From Labilithrix sp. (lineage in GTDB: Bacteria; Myxococcota_A; Polyangia; Polyangiales; Polyangiaceae), in NCBI GenBank assembly GCA_019637105.1, contig JAHBWF010000035.1, positions 1 to 58,264 on the forward strand: a stretch of DNA of 58,264 nucleotides, read 5' to 3'. The notes below the pieces were generated by a model that ran no database searches, was not told the origin of the DNA, and saw nothing but the letters and a program-made list of their open reading frames with translations. Position numbers and translations under genes: made by a program. Numbering within the stretch: position 1 is the stretch's first letter; the number at the start of each line of letters is the position of its first letter. Below are positions 9,522 through 17,706 of the stretch, one piece after another.

Positions 9522-10627
9522 AGTCTAACGCCGACGCCGATGCCTCCGAGCAGACCGACCGCGGGCACGCTCGCCGCAACCGTCCCGCTGGTGAGGACGA
9601 ACGGACGCCGGAAGAGCGGCGCCGTCACGAGGACGGTCGAGCTCAAGAAGACCTTCTGCGAGAGGTACACGGCGGCCCACACCGACCCGCCGAGATCGAG
9701 CCAGGTGATCGACGCTTGCCGCGCGCGGGCGAAGCCCTGGGCCGAGCTGCGGAGGATCCCGAGGTTCATCTCGGCGCACGGCGCGACCTCCACGATCCGT
9801 GCGATCGTGAGCTCGTGAGGGCATGCGCGGAAATTTCCCGCCAGCCACAGGAAGTCGACGCTCCCTCCGCTCAGCGCCCGCTCCTTCGGGAGGCTCTGCC
9901 GCAGCCCGAGCGCAAAGCTCGGCTTCCATCCGCGCATCCAGCCGGGCTCTTCCGGGGCTGGAAGGATGAGCCTCATCGAGGCTCCGACGCCGGGAAGCGC
10001 GCCGCGGATGACCGCGGACGTGGACTCGAGGCGGACGTCGAGCGCGATCGCCGGGCCGGAGGATGGGGGGCGACCGGTGGGGGATCGCTTGCGACCGACC
10101 CGCGGGGCCTCGTCGCGCGGTCGGTCGGCGGGGGCCTCCTCCGTCCGCCCGTCGGCACGCGGCTCCTCGGGCCGTTCGCCGGCGATCGGCTTCGTGTCGT
10201 TCGTGCCGGCGGCGCGGAGGTCGATGGCCACCCCGACCATGATCGCCATGGCCCGTGCCACGCCCGCGCAGGTCGGGCCGACGAGATGGCGCTCGGCGAG
10301 GGGCCCAGCCTCGTTCGCGACGACCAAGGTGCCGAGCCATTCGTCTCCGCTCCCGGACACGCGAACGCGGAACGTTCGCTCCGCCTGCGTCCCCTCGGGA
10401 ACGGCCGACCAACGACTCGTGTGCGCGCGCACCGTCGCGAAGAACTCGGCTTGCGAAGGACATCCGCTGGTCGCGTTCGGCTCGGCTTCGTACGAGAGGG
10501 CGACCGGCTCGACCTCCGGGCCCTCCGCTCGCGCGGTCAGCGCGACGAGCAGAGCGGCGGCCGCCACGAGGCCACGCCCGAACGTCACCGAGAGCCTCGG
10601 CTCGCTTCGCCTGCTCACGTCCGCCAT
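9518..10627 (-). CDS. Secreted barrel-like protein of the ECF sigma cassette
   Basis: 369 residues with a signal peptide (GLVAAAALLVALTARA, cleavage near residue 35). The mature N-terminal domain has one Cys at GCPSQAEF and another at GPTCAGVA, then AMAIMVGVAIDL. A charged Pro/Arg-rich linker (about residues 160-200) follows. The C-terminal half alternates hydrophobic residues and Gly, as in outer-membrane beta-barrels, and ends ...GIGVGVRL. The partner protein at 24381-25430 has the same order: signal, two-Cys domain ending in a hydrophobic VLVIALMID segment, linker, barrel-like part. It is the first gene of the minus-strand run and its TGA overlaps the sigma factor start. I infer an envelope sensor or porin-like protein; no named family was recognised. 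Confidence 0.65.
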   Translation of the reverse strand: MADVSRRSEPRLSVTFGRGLVAAAALLVALTARAEGPEVEPVALSYEAEPNATSGCPSQAEFFATVRAHTSRWSAVPEGTQAERTFRVRVSGSGDEWLGTLVVANEAGPLAERHLVGPTCAGVARAMAIMVGVAIDLRAAGTNDTKPIAGERPEEPRADGRTEEAPADRPRDEAPRVGRKRSPTGRPPSSGPAIALDVRLESTSAVIRGALPGVGASMRLILPAPEEPGWMRGWKPSFALGLRQSLPKERALSGGSVDFLWLAGNFRACPHELTIARIVEVAPCAEMNLGILRSSAQGFARARQASITWLDLGGSVWAAVYLSQKVFLSSTVLVTAPLFRRPFVLTSGTVAASVPAVGLLGGIGVGVRL

Positions 10628-10939
10628 CGGGCCGCGCTCGAACGTACCCTGTCGACGAGCGACGCGGGAGGGACCTCGTTCTCCGTCGATCGAAGCGAGA
10701 AGGACCTCTACGGAAGCTGGCCTGCGAACGCTCGACGAGCGAAGGCCCTAGCCCCCGGACAGTGAGCCGGGGCCCGAGGCGGTCCTGGCCTTCTTCGTAG
10801 AGTGGGTTCAGCGAGGGTCGGAAGAGCCGCTTCTCGGACGCGCCAGCGACCACGACCACGACGATCGCGCTGCGCGTCGGCACGCCCCGCACCTCCGCTC
10901 CTGCTCGGAGGAGCCTGCGACGGCGCAGCGGCGAGGCGC
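10628..10939. other. Intergenic region with a weak hairpin
   Basis: About 310 bases between the start of the barrel gene and the end of the kinase gene, both on the minus strand. It should hold the promoter of the eight-gene run and the end of the kinase transcript. A GC-rich stem (10751-10758 with 10767-10773, one bulge) could be a terminator, but no T-run follows on either side. No convincing gene was seen. Confidence 0.35.
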
Positions 10940-12733
10940 TCAGCGGCGGAGGATGCGCGCCTTGCCGACGACGGTCGGCGCCTTCGCGAGCGTCGTCCCT
11001 TCGAGCGTCAGCGTCACGGCGCCGACGAGCGAGACGTCGCCGAGGACGCGGCACCGACGGAGCGTGAGCTCTGCCTGGTTCAGCACGTTCACCGAACGCG
11101 GTCCGTCGATCACGCAGTCCTCGAGCGTCGCCTTGCACAGTCCGCTGATCGTCACCGCGGAGGTGACCTCGCGGGCCTCCCGATCCGCGCCGTAGTGCCC
11201 GCCGCGCCGGTGCTCGACGTTGTCGCCGCCGCAGAAGAGCGTCTCCATGAGCTCGCCGCGCGCGGGCTGGCCGGCGCCGCCGGACGCCGCCGGAGGCGCG
11301 TCTTTCGCGGGATCGTCGGCGGGCGAACGCACCTTCGCGGCGACGCGCGCCGCGCCGGGAGCGACGCCGCTGCCCTCGCTCGGCTCATCCGCGCTCGGCT
11401 CGCTCGCGCCGCTCGGCTCGCTCGCGCCGCTCGGCTCGCCCGCGCCGCTCGGCTCACCCGCGCCGCTCGGCTCGGACTCGCTCGTCGTGGTCGCCTCGCT
11501 CGCCGTACCTCGTCGCGCGAGGCGCGGCGCGACGACGGCCAGCGTCGACGCGGCCACGATGGCGGTGACGCCGACGCCCGCGGCGACGAAGACCCCCGAG
11601 CCACGACGCGTCGGCGGCGGCGACGCCGACCGCGCGACGCCGCTCGGCCCCGCGCTCGAGCCGAACGCCGGTCCGGGATGCGCCACCTCCGCGCGCGGCG
11701 GCGGCGCCGGCGGGGGGACGCCCGCGCTCCGCGCCAGCCCCTCGAGCAGCACGAGCCCGCGATGGACGTCGGCGGCCGAGGCCGGCCGCGCCTGCGGATC
11801 CTTCGCGAGGAGCGCCTCGACGACGAGGATGAACGCCTCCGGGACGCCGCGCGTGAGCGTCCTCAGGTCGGGCGCGGCGTGGTCGACGATCCGCACCCAG
11901 ACCGTGAAGAGGTCCTCCCCTTGGAACGGCCTCACGCCGGAGACGGCCTCGTAGAAGAGGACGCCGAGCGCGAACAGATCCGCGCGCGCGTCGACGTTCT
12001 TCGGGTCCTTCACCTGCTCGGGCGCCATGTAGAACGGCGTCCCGAGGACGGCCTGCGACGCCGTGCGCTCGAGCCCGTCGCGCACCCGCACGAGGCCGAA
12101 GTCGAGGAGCTTCGCGTCCTCGACGCGACCTCCCGGCAAGAACACGTTGCGCGGGCCGAGGTCGCGGTGCACGGCGCCCAGCGCGTGCGCGTGGGCGAGC
12201 GCCGCGGTGAGGCGAAGCCCGAGGATCCGGACCGCCTGCCACGGCAGCGGACCGCGCCGGAGACGGCGCTCGAGGTCTTCGCCGTCGAGCCACTCCATCG
12301 CGAGGTACAGCCCGTGCGGCGTCTCGCCGTGACCGATGTACCGGACGATGCCGGGGTGCGCGAGCCGCGAGAGCGTCTCGACCTCGCGGCCGAAGCGCGC
12401 GCGCCACGCGAGGTCCGTCACGTACTTGAGCGCGACGACCTGCTTCGTGCGGTCGTCGACGGCGCGGTACACCGTGCCCGCGGCCCCGCTCCCGATCGGG
12501 CGCTCGATCCGGTAGGGCCCCGCGTGGGTGAGCCCCGAGCTGTCGGCGATCGGCGTGCGCTCGGTGTCGGCCGCGCCGCCGGACTCGTCGGCGTCGGCCT
12601 TCGCGAGCTCGGCGAGGAGCTCGCGACACGCGTCGCACGACTCGATGTGACGCTCGACCTGCGCCCGCGCGGCCGAAGGGAGCCGCCCGTCGAGGAGCTC
12701 GAGAGCGCCGTTGTCATCGAGGCAGTCCGACAT
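10940..12733 (-). CDS. Zinc-finger (ZAS-like) Ser/Thr protein kinase
   Basis: 597-residue protein joining an anti-sigma-type zinc finger to a Hanks kinase. The N-terminus has Cys4 and the HxxxCxxC motif HIESCDAC (residues about 28-35). The kinase domain (about 73-330) has a Gly-rich loop GSGAAGTVY, the ATP-binding Lys in VALKY, DFG in LLDFGLV and APEQ. The catalytic loop is unusual: HRDLGPRN instead of HRDLKPxN, so the conserved Lys is Gly and activity may be altered. A membrane segment (VFVAAGVGVTAIVAAS) follows, then five EPSGA-like repeats. The extracytoplasmic tail resembles a short parallel-beta repeat (VTISGLCKATLEDCVI, LTLRRCRVLGD). It is transcribed divergently from a sigma factor gene 89 bases away, which it may control (inference). 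Confidence 0.82.
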   Translation of the reverse strand: MSDCLDDNGALELLDGRLPSAARAQVERHIESCDACRELLAELAKADADESGGAADTERTPIADSSGLTHAGPYRIERPIGSGAAGTVYRAVDDRTKQVVALKYVTDLAWRARFGREVETLSRLAHPGIVRYIGHGETPHGLYLAMEWLDGEDLERRLRRGPLPWQAVRILGLRLTAALAHAHALGAVHRDLGPRNVFLPGGRVEDAKLLDFGLVRVRDGLERTASQAVLGTPFYMAPEQVKDPKNVDARADLFALGVLFYEAVSGVRPFQGEDLFTVWVRIVDHAAPDLRTLTRGVPEAFILVVEALLAKDPQARPASAADVHRGLVLLEGLARSAGVPPPAPPPRAEVAHPGPAFGSSAGPSGVARSASPPPTRRGSGVFVAAGVGVTAIVAASTLAVVAPRLARRGTASEATTTSESEPSGAGEPSGAGEPSGASEPSGASEPSADEPSEGSGVAPGAARVAAKVRSPADDPAKDAPPAASGGAGQPARGELMETLFCGGDNVEHRRGGHYGADREAREVTSAVTISGLCKATLEDCVIDGPRSVNVLNQAELTLRRCRVLGDVSLVGAVTLTLEGTTLAKAPTVVGKARILRR

Positions 12734-12822
12734 GATCCGCGTGTCCTGCCCCTAGCCTACCGGCGTCCTGGCGCGCCGTGATAGCCTCTGCCACCGCGAA
12801 CCACGCGGCGACGCGCGTTCCC

Positions 12823-13644
12823 ATGGACCTCGATCAATTCGTCTCGACAGCGATGGCGGCCTGGCCGCCGTGGCCGGGCGTGGATCCCGCGGCGTTCGCG
12901 CGCTTCGTCGACGAGCTCCGGGCGAACGCGGGGGAGAGCGATCCGTTGACCTCGCTCCACGGCGCCGATCTGTGGCTCGCGTTCCACGCGGGCTCCGGCG
13001 TCGCGCCCGCCGTCGCCGCCCTCGAGGCCGCGTGCTTCACCGATCTCGCGAGCGTCCTCCGCGCGCGACGCGCGGCCCCGGCGGAGGCCGAGGAGGCCGT
13101 GCAGCGGCTGCGCCACCGCCTGCTCGTCGCCGAGCCCGGACAGCGCGCGCGCATCCTGACGTACGCGGGGCGCGGAGAGCTGCGCGCCTGGATCCGCGTG
13201 GCGGCGGTGCGCGCGTGGCTCAACATGAAGCGCGAGACGCCACGCGCGAACGCAGGCCCGAGCGTCGAGGACGCGCTCGTCACGGAGGCGACGAGCGATC
13301 TCGAGCTCGAGCTGCTCAAGGGGAAGTACCGCGATCTTTTCCGCCGTGCGTTCCTCGAGACCGTCGAGGCGCTCGCGCCGGGCACGCGCCTGCTCCTCAA
13401 GCTCCACTACCTCGACCGGCTCTCGATGGAGGAGGTCGGCAAGGTGCTCGGCGTCCACCGCCTCACCGTGCTCAGACGGCTGGAGCGCGCGCGCCACGAG
13501 CTCTCGGAGGGGACGAAGGAGCGGCTCGAGGTCGAGCTCCGCCTCGCGCCGCCGGAGGTCGAGAGCCTGCTCCGCCTGATCCAGAGCCGCCTCGACGTGA
13601 GCTTGCAGCACGCGCTCGCGGAGTCGCGGAGCGCCGCGGGCTGA
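12823..13644 (+). CDS. Sigma-70 family factor, Myxococcales gmx type
   Basis: 273-residue sigma factor resembling the TIGR03001-type family found in many copies in Myxococcales. Start at ATG 12823 (MDLDQF); an in-frame GTG at 12778 would add 15 residues. The N-terminal half (YAGRGELRAWIRVAAVRAWLN near residue 125) carries the region-2-like core, and LLKLHYLDRLSMEEVGKVLG followed by VHRLTVLRRLERARHEL is region 4 with the DNA-binding helix-turn-helix. The C-terminal helical tail of about 35 residues is typical of the family. It is divergent from the zinc-finger kinase, so the two probably share a promoter region and may form a sigma/anti-sigma pair. Confidence 0.82.
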   Translation: MDLDQFVSTAMAAWPPWPGVDPAAFARFVDELRANAGESDPLTSLHGADLWLAFHAGSGVAPAVAALEAACFTDLASVLRARRAAPAEAEEAVQRLRHRLLVAEPGQRARILTYAGRGELRAWIRVAAVRAWLNMKRETPRANAGPSVEDALVTEATSDLELELLKGKYRDLFRRAFLETVEALAPGTRLLLKLHYLDRLSMEEVGKVLGVHRLTVLRRLERARHELSEGTKERLEVELRLAPPEVESLLRLIQSRLDVSLQHALAESRSAAG

Positions 13645-13649
13645 CGCCG

Positions 13650-13699
13650 GCGACCGTCCAGCGCGGGCGGGGCCGCGACCGTCCAGCGCGGGCGGGGCC
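13650..13699. repeat. Perfect 25-bp tandem duplication
   Basis: Two identical head-to-tail copies of a 25-bp GC-rich unit (13650-13674 and 13675-13699; begins GCGACCGTCC), directly after the sigma factor stop and before the convergent membrane protein gene. There is no spacer, so it is not CRISPR-like. Function not evident. Confidence 0.85.
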
Positions 13700-13730
13700 G
13701 ACGTCTCCGCCCGGCGCTGCCGTCGTCCGC

Positions 13731-14150
13731 TCACACGAAGTGCAGCACGCCGTAGACGAGGGACGTCGCGATCGCGAGGCCGCCGAGCGGCACCTGGAAG
13801 ACCACGAGCTTCGAGCGGAGCGCGTCGCCCTTCGCGATCGCCATCGCGTTGCCGCGGAACACGTACGTCGAGATCAGACCGAAGCCGAGGAGGAGCCCCA
13901 CCGTGAAGTCGGCGACGCCCGAGAGCGCCCAGAAGACGAAGACGAGCGGGCTCTGCGCGAGCAGCCTCAGGTTGAGCACGCACTGGATCAGCTCCCAGAC
14001 GCCCCAGCCGAACATCGTCAGCCCGATCCAGCCCTGGTACTTCGCGAGCGTCGCCAGCTTCTCGGCGGCCTGAGCGGAGCGCCCGACGAGCAGAGAGGAC
14101 ATCGCCAGGAGCCCGCCCGCAATTCCGATCACCATCGAGAGAAGAAACAT
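13731..14150 (-). CDS. Four-helix membrane protein, function unknown
   Basis: 139-residue integral membrane protein starting at ATG 14150. Four hydrophobic segments are evident: MVIGIAGGLLAMSSLLV, WIGLTMFGWGVWELIQCVL, FVFWALSGVADFTVGLLLGF and QVPLGGLAIATSLVYGVLHFV at the very C-terminus. Short charged loops lie between them (AEKLATLAKY, GDALRSK). No known family was recognised. The same frame is open upstream to 14315 but without hydrophobic or conserved content. It is convergent with the sigma factor gene and is followed upstream by a degraded intergenic stretch. Confidence 0.65.
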   Translation of the reverse strand: MFLLSMVIGIAGGLLAMSSLLVGRSAQAAEKLATLAKYQGWIGLTMFGWGVWELIQCVLNLRLLAQSPLVFVFWALSGVADFTVGLLLGFGLISTYVFRGNAMAIAKGDALRSKLVVFQVPLGGLAIATSLVYGVLHFV

Positions 14151-14543
14151 GAGAGTGCCTCGCAAGGAGGGCGTGAGGCCGGCTCCGTGCCGGTCCTTGC
14201 CCTTCCGCGGAGGAGACACGGGCCGCGACGCAGCTGTAGCGGCCCGGACGCACGATTTTCTTTCGAGCTCGTCGCGCGCCCCCGCGGGCGCGAATTCGCG
14301 GAGCATTTCGTCCACAGGGCCTTCCCCCCGACGTCGGAGATCCGTTGGAGGAGCTCGCCCGCGACGCGGTGGAGCTCCTTTTCGTCGGTGGCTACGCCGT
14401 CGCGCTCCACGGGCGCCCGCGCGCCGCGCGGCGGGACGGCCTCAGGACCTCGCCGACGCCGCCTTCCTGGAGCGCGTCCGCGCGAGGCAGTCGTCGGGGG
14501 CCTGACGCCGAGCCTCCCGCGTGCGGCGGCTCGGACGCGGCGC
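14151..14543. other. Intergenic region with a decayed gene fragment
   Basis: About 390 bases between the membrane protein start and the end of ftsK. It contains the nucleotidyltransferase-like remnant listed separately and otherwise nothing recognisable; presumably also the promoter of the minus-strand membrane protein. No clear terminator T-run was seen. Confidence 0.4.
14345..14440 (+). pseudogene. Nucleotidyltransferase-like remnant
   Basis: A short frame from a TTG at 14345 reads LEELARDAVELLFVGGYAV then ALHGRPRA. The VGGYAV-HG-PRA pattern is the usual start of MNT/AbiEii-type nucleotidyltransferases (antitoxin or toxin partners), where T-x-D-x-D should follow. Here the sequence breaks off into unrelated Arg/Ser-rich residues, so the catalytic Asp pair is missing. 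I read it as a fragment of a lost toxin-antitoxin-type gene; chance similarity over about 20 residues cannot be excluded. Confidence 0.35.
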
Positions 14544-17500
14544 TCAGATCGCGTCGATGAGGACCTCGCGGTCCTTGGCGCCGTTCGCGGGGCCGACCAG
14601 GCCGCGGCGCTCCATCGTCTCGACGATGCGCGCGGCGCGGTTGTAGCCGAGCCCGAGCTTGCGCTGGAGCCACGAGGTCGAGCAGCGGCGCGTCTCGGCG
14701 ACGATGCGCACGGCGTCGTCGTACATCGGGTCGGTCTCGCCGTCGTCGTCGTCCTCGGCGGCGGCCTCGTCGTCGCGCGGCTTGAGGATGTTCTCGTCGT
14801 AGACCGGCTCGCCCTGCGAGCGGAGGAAGTCGGTGACCTCCTGCACCTCCTCTTCGCTGACCCACGGGCACTGGACGCGGCGCGTCTCGTTCGTGCCGTT
14901 CAGCTTGATGAGCATGTCGCCCTTGCCGAGCAGGTGCTCGGCGCCCTGCTCGTCGAGGATCGTCCGGCTGTCGATCTTCTGCGCGACGCGGAAGGCGATG
15001 CGCGTCGGGAAGTTCGCCTTGATCATGCCGGTGATGACGTCGACGCTCGGGCGCTGGGTCGCGAGGATCACGTGCATGCCGGCGGCGCGGGCCTTCTGCG
15101 CGAGGCGCGCCACGCAGGCCTCGACCTCCTTGCCCTGCTGCATCATGAGGTCCGCGAACTCGTCGATGACGATCACGATCATCGGCAAGGGCTCGGGCAT
15201 GAGCTGCTCGCCCTCGGGATCGTCGAAGCGGACGGAGAGGACCTCCTGGAGGTTGTTGTGGTCGCGCCCGATGATGGCCTTGCCGAGCGGGTTCTTGACC
15301 TCGCCCGCGATGACGCGCCTCACCCAGGCGTTGTACGTGCCGATGTTCTTCGTGCCGGCGTCGGCGAAGAGCTGGTAGCGGCGCTCCATCTCGTCGACGG
15401 CCCACTTGAGCGCCGTCGCCGCTTGCTTCATGTCCGTGACGACGGGCAGGAGCATGTGCGGGATGCGATCGAACGGCGCGAGCTCGACGACCTTCGGATC
15501 GATCATCAGCATGCGGAGCTCCTCCGGCGTGCGCCGGAAGAGGAGCGACGTGAGCATGACGTTGAGGCCGACGCTCTTGCCCGCGCCGGTCGCGCCCGCG
15601 ACGATGGCGTGGGGCATGCTCGCCAGGTCGGCGTAGACCGGGTTGCCGACGATGTCGCGGCCCAGGACGACCGGCAGCGGGACGTCGAGCGTCTGGAAGC
15701 GGCGGTCCTCGACGAGATCGCGCAGGTTGACGGCGACGCGCTTGTCGTTCGGCAGTTCGAAGCCGATGCGGTTCTTGCCGGGGATCGGCGCGACGATGCG
15801 GACCTTCTTCGCGAGCGCGAGCGCGAGGTCGTCGGCGAGCGCGGCGACCTTGCTCACCTTCGTGCCGGCGACGGGCGAGACCTCGAAGGTCGTGACGACG
15901 GGACCGGGGAGGATCTCCTCGACCTTGCCGGTGACCTTGTAGTCGGCGAGCGTCTTGACCAAGAGCTCGGCGTTCGCGCGGAGCTTCACCTCGTCGAACA
16001 CGGGGCCGATGTTCGCGGGCGCCGGCACGAGCATGTCGAGCGACGGGAGCTTGAAGGCCGGCGTCTCCTTCGGGCCCTTCTTCTCCTTCTCCTTGGCCTT
16101 CTTCGGCGGCTCCTCGGCGACCGGCGCGTCCTTCTCGAGCGCCGCCGACGTGTCGACGATCGTGATCCCCCCGGAGGCCTCGACCGATTTCGACGCGCGC
16201 GCCTTCTTCTTCGAGTCGGCGTCCCCCGCCCCGGCGCCGCGCGCGACCTCGACGCTCTCGAGCGGCGTCACCGGGAGCGCCACGGCGTCGCCCTCCTCTC
16301 CGCCGTCGTCGGTCGCGTCGTCCTCCTGCTCCTCTTCCTCGTCGCTCGCCTGCTCGATGGCCTCCTCGAGGCTCACGTCGGGCGGCGGGGCCGCCTTCTT
16401 GCGGCGGCTCTTCTTCGCGGGGGCGGGCTCGTCGATCGTCGCCTCGCGCTTCTTCGCGTCGCCCGCGGCGGGCGCCTCGGCCGGCTCGTCGGTCCTCTTG
16501 CGGCGGCTCGGCTTCGCGGCCTCGGGCTCCGGCCCGAGGCTCACGGCGCGCGACCTCTTCGGCGACGGCTCGGTCAGGACGAGCGGGCTCTGCTCGGGGA
16601 ACGCCTCGGTCGACGCGACGCGAACGCGGGTGACCGGCGGCGCGGCCGAGGGCTCCGGCGCGATGTCGTGCTCGCCGCTGTCGGCGAGCGGATCGCCGCC
16701 GAGGATCGTCGCCTCGTCGTCGCCGGGGAGCGCGATGTGCGGCTCGCTCGCCTTGCGCGACTCCTCCGCGCGCGCGCGCTCGAGCTCGCGCGCCTTCCTC
16801 CACGCCGCCGCGATCGACCGGGTCGCGCCGCGGGAGCGCGTCACGACGAGCCGCCCGATCCGCGCGAGCGCGCGCATCAGCGCGATGAACGAGAAGCTGG
16901 CGCGCCCGATCAAGATGAGGCCGACGAGCGCGAAGCCGACGAGGAACGAGCCCGCGGTCGAGAAGAGCGATCGGGCGATCTCGCCGAACAGCTCGCCCAC
17001 CATGCCGCCCGCGGCGTGGCGGCCGAACGCGACCTTCTCGGGCCAGCCCACCTGGACGAGCGAGGCGCCGATCACCACGAGGAGGATGTCGCCGGCCATG
17101 CGCGCGGCGGTCGCGCGGCTCCGGCGCCCCGTCACGAAGGGGATCCCGAGCAGCAGCGCCTCGAAGGGCACGACCCACGACATCACGCCGACGAGGCCGA
17201 CCGCGCCGCGCGCGACGAGGGCGCCGACCGGGCCGACCCAGTCCTCGCCGGTCACGCTCGGGGGCTCCGTCTGCCCGGCGACGGCCGGCTCGCCGGCGTA
17301 CGACGCGAGCGCGAGCGCGAAGAAGACCGCCAGCGTCCACAAGAGGAGCGCGGCGACCTCGCGGCCCCGGGCGAACGTCTCCGGTTGCGCGCCCAGCACG
17401 TTGGGAGCGCGCGTGTTTTGCGGGAGCGCGCGGCCGCCCCGCGGAACGAACACGGGCTCCGCCTCCGGACCGCCGACGCGAGCCAGTGCGGCGCCCTCCG

Positions 17501-17552
17501 TCAGATTCGACGAGCGCGACCGTCCCCCCGAGAACATGTCCCAGAACGCCAT
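14544..17552 (-). CDS. ftsK: DNA translocase FtsK/SpoIIIE
   Basis: 1002-residue hexameric DNA pump that clears and resolves chromosome termini at the division septum. Four membrane segments lie in the first 270 residues (for example LLLWTLAVFFALALASYAG and FLVGFALVGLILIG). A long charged Pro/Ala/Lys linker (about 270-500) follows. The motor domain has Walker A GATGAGKSVGLN near residue 657, Walker B IVIVIDEFADLMM near 795 and the motif QRPSVDVITG. The last about 60 residues (VRIVAETRRCSTSWLQRKL, then YNRAARIVETMERRGLVG) are the winged-helix gamma domain that reads KOPS-like DNA signals. Start ATG 17552 gives MAFWDMFSGG. Length and order are normal for the family. Flanked by a divergent HEAT-like lipoprotein gene. 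Confidence 0.96.
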   Translation of the reverse strand: MAFWDMFSGGRSRSSNLTEGAALARVGGPEAEPVFVPRGGRALPQNTRAPNVLGAQPETFARGREVAALLLWTLAVFFALALASYAGEPAVAGQTEPPSVTGEDWVGPVGALVARGAVGLVGVMSWVVPFEALLLGIPFVTGRRSRATAARMAGDILLVVIGASLVQVGWPEKVAFGRHAAGGMVGELFGEIARSLFSTAGSFLVGFALVGLILIGRASFSFIALMRALARIGRLVVTRSRGATRSIAAAWRKARELERARAEESRKASEPHIALPGDDEATILGGDPLADSGEHDIAPEPSAAPPVTRVRVASTEAFPEQSPLVLTEPSPKRSRAVSLGPEPEAAKPSRRKRTDEPAEAPAAGDAKKREATIDEPAPAKKSRRKKAAPPPDVSLEEAIEQASDEEEEQEDDATDDGGEEGDAVALPVTPLESVEVARGAGAGDADSKKKARASKSVEASGGITIVDTSAALEKDAPVAEEPPKKAKEKEKKGPKETPAFKLPSLDMLVPAPANIGPVFDEVKLRANAELLVKTLADYKVTGKVEEILPGPVVTTFEVSPVAGTKVSKVAALADDLALALAKKVRIVAPIPGKNRIGFELPNDKRVAVNLRDLVEDRRFQTLDVPLPVVLGRDIVGNPVYADLASMPHAIVAGATGAGKSVGLNVMLTSLLFRRTPEELRMLMIDPKVVELAPFDRIPHMLLPVVTDMKQAATALKWAVDEMERRYQLFADAGTKNIGTYNAWVRRVIAGEVKNPLGKAIIGRDHNNLQEVLSVRFDDPEGEQLMPEPLPMIVIVIDEFADLMMQQGKEVEACVARLAQKARAAGMHVILATQRPSVDVITGMIKANFPTRIAFRVAQKIDSRTILDEQGAEHLLGKGDMLIKLNGTNETRRVQCPWVSEEEVQEVTDFLRSQGEPVYDENILKPRDDEAAAEDDDDGETDPMYDDAVRIVAETRRCSTSWLQRKLGLGYNRAARIVETMERRGLVGPANGAKDREVLIDAI

Positions 17553-17706
17553 GCCTACGGTGACCTACATTGGAACCTACGGTACCTCGGCGGGTCGGGT
17601 CAACTTGGTGGAGTCGCCGGGGGCGGCCGCCCACGACCGGGGCCGGTTTATCCTTGGTTGTCCTGAGGATGTCGGCGTAATGTTCGGTGCCAACTCGAGG
17701 GAACGG

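Noticed and set aside
15955-17706. N-terminal extension of the HEAT-like gene antisense to ftsK
   Set aside because: It is the complement of ftsK coding sequence; a ribosome binding site before ATG 17707 marks a better start.
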